Shown: piece by piece, positions 59,168 through 64,000 of the stretch
Position numbering within the stretch: the stretch's first letter is position 1
How the letters are laid out: every line of letters begins with the position of its first letter
NCBI RefSeq assembly: GCF_002803515.1
Contig: NZ_PHQX01000003.1
Location: 62,001-126,000, forward strand
DNA length: 64,000 nucleotides
Direction of reading: 5' to 3'
From: Stenotrophomonas lactitubi
GTDB lineage: Bacteria > Pseudomonadota > Gammaproteobacteria > Xanthomonadales > Xanthomonadaceae
Program-made: the position numbers and the translations under genes
The notes under the pieces: generated by a model
What the model was told of the DNA's origin: nothing
What the model saw: only the letters and a program-made list of their open reading frames with translations
Databases searched by the model: none

Positions 59168-59842
59168 ATGATCCGCAATACCGCTCTCGTCGTTGCCATC
59201 GCGGCCGCTACCCTGTCGATGCCGGCGCACGCCCAGTTCGGCAAGCTGAAGGACATCGCCGGCGCCGCTACCGGCACCTCCAGCAGCAGCACCAGCGCTG
59301 CCGCCCCGGACGAAGCCGCGCAGGAAGCGCTGGTCCGTCGTTTCGTCAGCTCGCAGTCGCACTCGCTGCAGGCGCAGACCTCCTTCGCCCGCGCCTTCGG
59401 TCTGGCCGAGCAGGTGCAGCTGCTGGAAGCCGAGCGCCAGGCACTGTCGTCGGGTTCGGTGAACGTTGATGCGATGAAGAAGTCGGTCTCGGTCAGCCAG
59501 GCTGCACAGGCCGCCATCGACGAGCGCCAGGCCGCACAGCCGGAACTGAACGCTGAATCCAAGCAGCACTACGCCGAAGGCCTGGTCTCGCTGCTGTCCT
59601 CGGCTGCCGAAGCCCAGAAGCTGAGCGGCGAAGCCAGCGGCTTTGCGGCCGGCATGAAGAACCTGGGCGCCACCCAGATGGCCACCGTTGGCCGCAAGCT
59701 GGCTGCGGGTGCCTGGGTTGCGAAGGAATCGCCGGGCTTCATCAAGGGCCTGTACGGCTCGACCAAGTCGGCCGTGACCTTCGCCAAGAAGAGCAAGGTG
59801 AAGGTGCCGTCCAACGCCGATTCGATGCTGGATTCGCTCTGA
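59168..59842 (+). CDS. Exported helical protein, third gene of the envelope operon
   Basis: 224 aa with signal peptide (ending SMPAHAQ). The mature part is almost entirely helical and rich in Ala, Ser, Gln and Glu (VRRFVSSQSHSLQAQTSFARAFGLAEQVQLLEAERQALSSG), which suggests coiled-coil packing. No cysteine or membrane helix. Family not recognised. It is followed 16 nt later by the CsgG-like lipoprotein gene. Confidence 0.75.
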   Translation: MIRNTALVVAIAAATLSMPAHAQFGKLKDIAGAATGTSSSSTSAAAPDEAAQEALVRRFVSSQSHSLQAQTSFARAFGLAEQVQLLEAERQALSSGSVNVDAMKKSVSVSQAAQAAIDERQAAQPELNAESKQHYAEGLVSLLSSAAEAQKLSGEASGFAAGMKNLGATQMATVGRKLAAGAWVAKESPGFIKGLYGSTKSAVTFAKKSKVKVPSNADSMLDSL

Positions 59843-59858
59843 TAAGAGGCAGCTCCGC

Positions 59859-61505
59859 ATGCGTACGACGACTCGATTGATCGGCCTGGGCCTGGCCGCG
59901 GCCCTGCTGGCAGCCTGCGGCAAGCAGGATGCACCGGCAGAAACCGCACCCGCCAAGGACAAGGCCGCCAGTGCACTGGCCAGCAATGCGCCGGTGCAGG
60001 AAGCACCCCTGCGTGGCACGCCGGATTTCGGCGGCACCACCCAGGTCGCGCGCGAAGCCGACGGTATCGGCAGCACCCCGGAACTGGCGGTGCTGGCGGC
60101 ATTGCAGTCGGCCGTGGCCCAGGTCAACGGCGTACGCGTGGCCAGCCAGATGCAGAGCCTGCGCGCAGGCCTGCATGTGGACGTGGACGGTGAACACGTC
60201 GGCGATATCCGCGCCGACGCGTTCTCCCAGCAGATGATTGCCGGCTCGCAGGGCGCGGTGCTGGGCTATGAAATCCTCTCGCAGGATGAAGTGAGCCAGC
60301 TCGACGAAGAAACCATCGCCCGCGTGCGCGCCAGCGACGAAGGCTGGAGCTTCAAGGGTTCGGCCTCGGCCAGCGCCTCCGGCGAAGCCTCCGCCAAGGG
60401 CGGCTCGGCATCGGCCAGCGTCAAGGAAAACTACGAAGAACAGGTCAAGGTCGACGCCAAGCGCGGTGCCAGCTCCTTCGATTCGGACGTCACCCGGCGC
60501 AGCATGCGCAGCTACTGGAAGGTGCGTGTACGCGCGCAGATTGCCCAGTACCGTGCACCGGATGAAGAGGGCAAGCCGAAGATCGTGGTGGCGCTGCCGC
60601 GTACCAAGTCGGGCAGTTATGCCGTTGGCGATGGCCGGGTGAATGCCGACGAGGTCGCCCAGGCGATCCGCGCGCGGCTGTCCGACACGCTTACCCAGAC
60701 CCAGCGCTTCATCGTGCTGGACCGCGAGTTCGGCGACGAACTGCAGGCCGAGATCGACCACATCAACAGTGGCAACGTGCGCCTGCAGGACACCGCACGC
60801 GTTGGCCAGCAGCTGGCGACCGACCTGATCCTGATTCCGACCATCGAACGTTTCGAGTACCCGCGCAGCGTGCGCAACCTGCGCATGTCCGATCGCCAGG
60901 TGACCTCGTACTCCGGTGGCGGCCGCATCACCCTGCGCCTGGTCAACGCCACCACCGGCCAGGTGGTGATGTCCGACAGCTTCGACCACCAGCTGGCCTC
61001 GACCGGCCCGAGCACGCTGCCGCGCGTGGTCAACGGCCGCAGCATGGCTGCCTCGATGATGGATTCGCTGTCCGGCCAGATCGGCAGCACGATCGTCACC
61101 ACGCTGTTCCCGGTGTCGGTGGTGTCCGTCGATGGCGACCAGGTCGTGCTGAGCCAGGGCGGTGACACCGTGCAGGTCGGTCAGCGCTGGCAGGCCGTGC
61201 GCCTGGGCGAAGAGCTGAAGGACCCGCAGACCGGCCGCTCGCTCGGCCGCAGCGAGCATCCGTGCTGCACCATCCGCATCGACCGTGTTGCCGCGCAGAC
61301 CTCCTACGGCACCCTGGAAGAGGGCGTGGACGCGATGCGCGGTGGTTTCCGCCCGGGCCAGATCGAACTGCGCCAGAAGCTGGGCAGCAAGCCCAAGGCA
61401 GCTGCCGGCGCAACCGCATCGGCCGCCCCGGCCGCCGCAGCGCGCCCGGCCAGCAAGCCGAAGCCCAAGCCCGCCGCCGCCCCGGCTGAAGACCCGAACT
61501 GGTAA
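59859..61505 (+). CDS. CsgG/FlgT-like outer-membrane lipoprotein, fourth gene of the envelope operon
   Basis: 548 aa. Lipobox LAAALLAAC (Cys20). The N-terminal part has LAVLAALQSAVAQVNGVRVASQM, a FlgT-N/LPP20-like helix. The central domain (RFIVLDREFGDELQAEIDHI, then QQLATDLILIPTIERFEY, and ITLRLVNATTGQVVMSDSFDHQLA) matches the CsgG/TolB-N-like pattern of lipoproteins. A late CCTIRIDRV and a Lys/Pro/Ala tail (SKPKPKPAAAPAEDPNW) follow. CsgG itself is the curli export pore, but no curli subunit genes are here. Together with the three preceding exported proteins it may form an uncharacterised envelope complex. Confidence 0.8.
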   Translation: MRTTTRLIGLGLAAALLAACGKQDAPAETAPAKDKAASALASNAPVQEAPLRGTPDFGGTTQVAREADGIGSTPELAVLAALQSAVAQVNGVRVASQMQSLRAGLHVDVDGEHVGDIRADAFSQQMIAGSQGAVLGYEILSQDEVSQLDEETIARVRASDEGWSFKGSASASASGEASAKGGSASASVKENYEEQVKVDAKRGASSFDSDVTRRSMRSYWKVRVRAQIAQYRAPDEEGKPKIVVALPRTKSGSYAVGDGRVNADEVAQAIRARLSDTLTQTQRFIVLDREFGDELQAEIDHINSGNVRLQDTARVGQQLATDLILIPTIERFEYPRSVRNLRMSDRQVTSYSGGGRITLRLVNATTGQVVMSDSFDHQLASTGPSTLPRVVNGRSMAASMMDSLSGQIGSTIVTTLFPVSVVSVDGDQVVLSQGGDTVQVGQRWQAVRLGEELKDPQTGRSLGRSEHPCCTIRIDRVAAQTSYGTLEEGVDAMRGGFRPGQIELRQKLGSKPKAAAGATASAAPAAAARPASKPKPKPAAAPAEDPNW

Positions 61506-61527
61506 CACGTCCAAGCAACACACAGAT

Positions 61528-61568
61528 GGGGTCAGATCCCTTTCCCGCCGGGAAAGGGATCTGACCCC
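61528..61568 (+). terminator. Perfect 19-bp hairpin after the envelope operon
   Basis: GGGGTCAGATCCCTTTCCC pairs perfectly with its complement around a 3-nt loop, followed by TTCTTGTTTT. It starts 22 nt after the lipoprotein stop. The GGGGTCAGATCC core also occurs as a dispersed repeat in Stenotrophomonas, so it may be both a repeat and a terminator. Confidence 0.8.
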
Positions 61569-61592
61569 TTCTTGTTTTCGTTTCCACGACAT

Positions 61593-61640
61593 CATCCACG
61601 CATGGCGTGGATCTACGTGTCGACCAAGGTCGACACCTAC
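61593..61640 (-). repeat. REP-like palindromes preceding long-stem copy 5
   Basis: ATCCACGCATGGCGTGGAT ending in CTAC, then GTGTCGACCAAGGTCGACAC ending in CTAC. Same order as at 47600-47643. Confidence 0.8.
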
Positions 61641-61679
61641 CAACAGCAGCGGTATCAGCAGCAGCGGGAAACTGTCGAA

Positions 61680-61781
61680 GGCGGGGTGGGGCAGCGTGCG
61701 GGGGCGTGAGCCGCATGGATGCGGCGACCGAGCTTACATGGATGTACTTGCAGCGGCCCCCGCACGCTGCCCCACCCCGCC
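61680..61781 (+). repeat. Long-stem repeat element, copy 5
   Basis: A perfect 26-bp outer stem (61680-61705 with 61756-61781) surrounds GCCGCATGGATGCGGC. Its arm sequence differs from the other copies yet is fully complementary. It is followed, as in copy 2, by a degenerate TGCTGTTGC run and a CCCGGGCGCCGCCCGGG hairpin that ends about 45 nt before the peptidase start. Confidence 0.82.
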
Positions 61782-61900
61782 TACCCTCAGGAAACCAGCT
61801 TCTGCTGTTGCTTCGGCTGTTGCCGTTGTTTCGGCGGGTCCCGGGCGCCGCCCGGGCGAACCCCTTACACTCCAGAACGATTTCCCTGCTGGAGAGAGCA

Positions 61901-63550
61901 ATGAAGCGAGTAGTACTGGGCGTGCTGGCCCTGTCGGTGTCGAGCGCACTGATGGCGGCCACCCCGAAATTCGATGGCGCGCGGATCTCCGCCGACGTCA
62001 AGGAACTGGCCTCCGACGCCTACGAAGGCCGCTCACCGGCCACCGCCGGCGAAGAAAAGACCATCGCCTTCCTCAGCAAGCAGTTCGCCGATGCCGGCCT
62101 GCAGCCCGGTGGTGACCTGAAGGACGGCAAGCGCCTGTGGACCCAGGCCGTGCCGCTGCGCAAGGGCGACATCGTCGGTACCCCGCAGCTGTCGCTGCAG
62201 CAGGGCGGCAAGACCATCACGCTGGAACAGGGCAAGCAGATTGCCGTGCGTGCAGCCATGAACGGCGCCACCAACGTGGATATCAGCAAGGCACCGCTGG
62301 TGTTTCTCGGCTATGGCGTGAAGGCGCCGGAGCGCAACTGGGACGACTTCAAGGGCGTGGACCTGAAGGGCAAGATCGCCGTCGTGCTGATCAACGACCC
62401 GGACTTCGAGACCGGCAAGGGCGACTTCGATGGCAAGGGCATGACCTGGTATGGCCGTTGGCCGTACAAGTACGAAGAAGGCGCACGCCAGGGCGCACTC
62501 GGTGTGCTGATCGTGCATGAGACCGCACCGGCCTCGTATGGCTGGGCCACGGTGGCCGGCTCCAACACCAACACCATGTTCGACGTGGTGCGCGACAACC
62601 CGGCCGACAGCCACCCGCTGCTGGAAGGCTGGATCCAGCGCGATCTGGCGGTGGAACTGTTCCGCTCGGCCGGGCAGGATTTCGAAGCATTGAAGAAGAA
62701 GGCGCAGCAGCGCGACTTCACTCCGGTCACGCTGACCGGCGCCAGCCTGGATGCGAAGTACGCGGTCAAGACCGAAGTGATCACCTCGCACAACGTGGCC
62801 GCGCGCCTGGAAGGCAGCACGCATGCGGACGAGACCATCATCTACAGCGCGCACTGGGACCACATCGGCGTGGGCGAACCGGATGCACGCGGCGACCGCA
62901 TCTTCAACGGCGCGCTGGACAATGCCAGCGGCACCGCCTCGCTGATCGAACTGGCGCGCGGTTTCGCCAAGGCCCCGCGTCCGCAGCGTTCGGTCGTGTT
63001 CCTGGCAGTGACGGCCGAGGAGAAGGGCCTGCTGGGTTCGGAGTACTACGCAACGCATCCGCTGTATCCGCTGGAAAAGACCGTGGCGATGATCAACATG
63101 GATGGCATGGCGCCGTTCGGTCCGTCGCGCGATTTCGGCATCTACGGCGCGGCGCGCTTCGAACTGCTGGACCAGTTGAAGGATGTGGCCAAGGGCTGGG
63201 ACATCCGCTACACGCCGGACCCGAAGCCGGAGGCCGGCCTGTTCTTCCGCTCCGACCACTTCCCGTTCGCCAAGCGTGGCGTGCCGGCGCTGTCCTGGTC
63301 GGCAGGGCAGGACTGGGTGGACGGTGGCGTCGCGGCGGGCAAGAAGGCGTCCGAGGACTACACCGCCAAGCGTTACCACCAGCAGGGCGACGAGTGGCAG
63401 CCGGACTGGGTGTTCGCCGGCGCCGCGCGCGACCTGGAAGTGCTGTACACCCTGGGCAACCAGTTGGCCAACTCGCGCAGCTGGCCGAACTGGAGCAAGG
63501 ACGAGGCGTTCCGCGCCGTGCGTGACGCCAGCGCCGACCAGCGCAAATAA
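61901..63550 (+). CDS. Secreted M28 family zinc aminopeptidase
   Basis: 549 aa with signal peptide (ending SSALMAATP). A PA-like insert (about 85-255, VFLGYGVKAPERNWDDFKGVDLKGKIAVVL) splits the peptidase. Zinc and catalytic residues appear as SAHWDHIGVG, GALDNASGTASLIELA, AVTAEEKGLLGSEYY and MINMDGM, and FFRSDHFPFAKRGVPAL supplies the last His. M28 enzymes remove N-terminal amino acids or cleave carboxypeptidase-type substrates in the periplasm or medium. GGAGAGAG precedes the ATG; upstream in-frame sequence encodes the repeat block and is non-coding. Confidence 0.92.
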   Translation: MKRVVLGVLALSVSSALMAATPKFDGARISADVKELASDAYEGRSPATAGEEKTIAFLSKQFADAGLQPGGDLKDGKRLWTQAVPLRKGDIVGTPQLSLQQGGKTITLEQGKQIAVRAAMNGATNVDISKAPLVFLGYGVKAPERNWDDFKGVDLKGKIAVVLINDPDFETGKGDFDGKGMTWYGRWPYKYEEGARQGALGVLIVHETAPASYGWATVAGSNTNTMFDVVRDNPADSHPLLEGWIQRDLAVELFRSAGQDFEALKKKAQQRDFTPVTLTGASLDAKYAVKTEVITSHNVAARLEGSTHADETIIYSAHWDHIGVGEPDARGDRIFNGALDNASGTASLIELARGFAKAPRPQRSVVFLAVTAEEKGLLGSEYYATHPLYPLEKTVAMINMDGMAPFGPSRDFGIYGAARFELLDQLKDVAKGWDIRYTPDPKPEAGLFFRSDHFPFAKRGVPALSWSAGQDWVDGGVAAGKKASEDYTAKRYHQQGDEWQPDWVFAGAARDLEVLYTLGNQLANSRSWPNWSKDEAFRAVRDASADQRK

Positions 63551-63554
63551 GGGA

Positions 63555-63578
63555 AGGCGCCGGGTCCGCCCGGCGCCT
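63555..63578 (+). terminator. Hairpin after the M28 peptidase gene
   Basis: A 10-bp GC stem (AGGCGCCGGG / CCCGGCGCCT) with loop TCCG begins 5 nt after the stop. It lacks a T-run, so termination is uncertain. Confidence 0.5.
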
Positions 63579-63583
63579 CCCAG

Positions 63584-63658
63584 GTAGTGCCGGCCGCTGG
63601 CCGGCAACCCTGTGGTGCTTGCGGAGGCAATGGGGAGCCGGCCAGCGGCCGGCACTAC
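63584..63658 (+). repeat. GTAG REP inverted pair
   Basis: GTAGTGCCGGCCGCTGGCCG on the left faces GCCGGCCAGCGGCCGGC ending CTAC on the right, 25 bp apart. This is the clearest inverted REP pair in the window. Confidence 0.88.
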
Positions 63659-63761
63659 GTACGGGGCTTCCATCCACCCTTTCCCGCCCTTCGTCGCACA
63701 CCGCTTGTTTGCCCGAAGGGCCGCTCTATGCTCGGCTCACCCCTTCCACCAAGGCGCCGCC

Positions 63762-64000
63762 GTGATCGCCAGCTTCTCCCTCATCATCCGTCACCTGCTG
63801 GCCTGGGCCGCGGCGCTGTTCGTTGCCGGCATGGTCTGGAGCGGCATCTTCAGCGGCATGAACGACGGCCCGGGCTGGGTGTTCGGGCTGCTGGTGATGT
63901 TCCTGATGATCTCCGCGCTGGGCAGCGCGATCACCCACGTGCGCCGGGTCTGGCTGGTGGCCGGTCGCCTCGATGGCGCCACGCTGTCCGGCCGCCAGCG
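63762..64000 (+). CDS. Partial membrane protein, N-terminus only
   Basis: About 79 codons from a GTG start run off the right edge without a stop. Two membrane helices are visible (LIIRHLLAWAAALFVAGMVW and PGWVFGLLVMFLMISALGSA), followed by a basic loop (HVRRVWLVAGRLDG). AAGG lies about 9 nt upstream. Family cannot be judged. Confidence 0.55.
   Translation, partial: MIASFSLIIRHLLAWAAALFVAGMVWSGIFSGMNDGPGWVFGLLVMFLMISALGSAITHVRRVWLVAGRLDGATLSGRQ

Overview
The window reads as chromosomal DNA of a Stenotrophomonas (maltophilia-complex) bacterium. Base composition is GC-rich with strongly biased codon use. Short palindromes of the 'GTAG' REP type, known from S. maltophilia, sit between many genes. 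Several proteins carry the XVIPCD secretion domain that Xanthomonas and Stenotrophomonas use to send toxins through their antibacterial type IV secretion system (T4SS). No rRNA, tRNA, CRISPR array or insertion sequence was recognised.

Layout. 1-6740: ordinary chromosomal genes (DUF2145 protein, ELM1-like protein, RutE-like nitroreductase, YceI lipoprotein, unknown membrane protein, and a PadR regulator with a ferric-siderophore reductase behind a doubled CGATATATCG operator). 7377-10064: aceE. 10065-14300: an AT-richer island with a three-gene operon (66-aa protein, three-helix membrane protein, OLD-like ATPase/TOPRIM nuclease) and, on the other strand, an SRA-like/HNH restriction enzyme. This looks like an anti-phage island. 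14360-16430: small unknown genes, one behind an elaborate candidate leader RNA, and a TonB-domain protein.

16592-29253: a T4SS effector island. It holds a broken AHH-toxin fragment, an Imm11 immunity gene with an AHH-nuclease effector, a second large effector flanked by two related immunity-like genes, a small papain-like effector, a YncE propeller, a lipoprotein with a decayed partial copy, and a protein made only of XVIPCD. The secretion machine itself is not in the window.

29398-52890: housekeeping and accessory genes: hydrolase, polysaccharide deacetylase, methyltransferase, Co/Ni efflux DmeF with an RcnR-type repressor, a MerC-like protein and ZigA around a Zur-type box, an ABC-F protein, LysR with serine hydrolase and MFS pump, a CSS-type EAL phosphodiesterase, CycA, a lytic transglycosylase, and an NHL/M23 fusion. 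53624-56639: an operon of YciI, two VOC and DUF1428 proteins ending in an ECF42 sigma factor. 56747-61505: four exported proteins of unknown role, the last a CsgG/FlgT-like lipoprotein. 61901-63550: an M28 aminopeptidase. Both window edges cut a gene.

The least explained non-coding structures are (i) five copies of a 102-104-nt element with a 26-bp outer stem whose arms differ between copies yet stay complementary, (ii) a roughly 550-bp inverted repeat with perfect 48-bp ends at 52976-53523, and (iii) the candidate structured leader at 15246-15480, whose imperfect pairs become G-U only in the minus-strand RNA.
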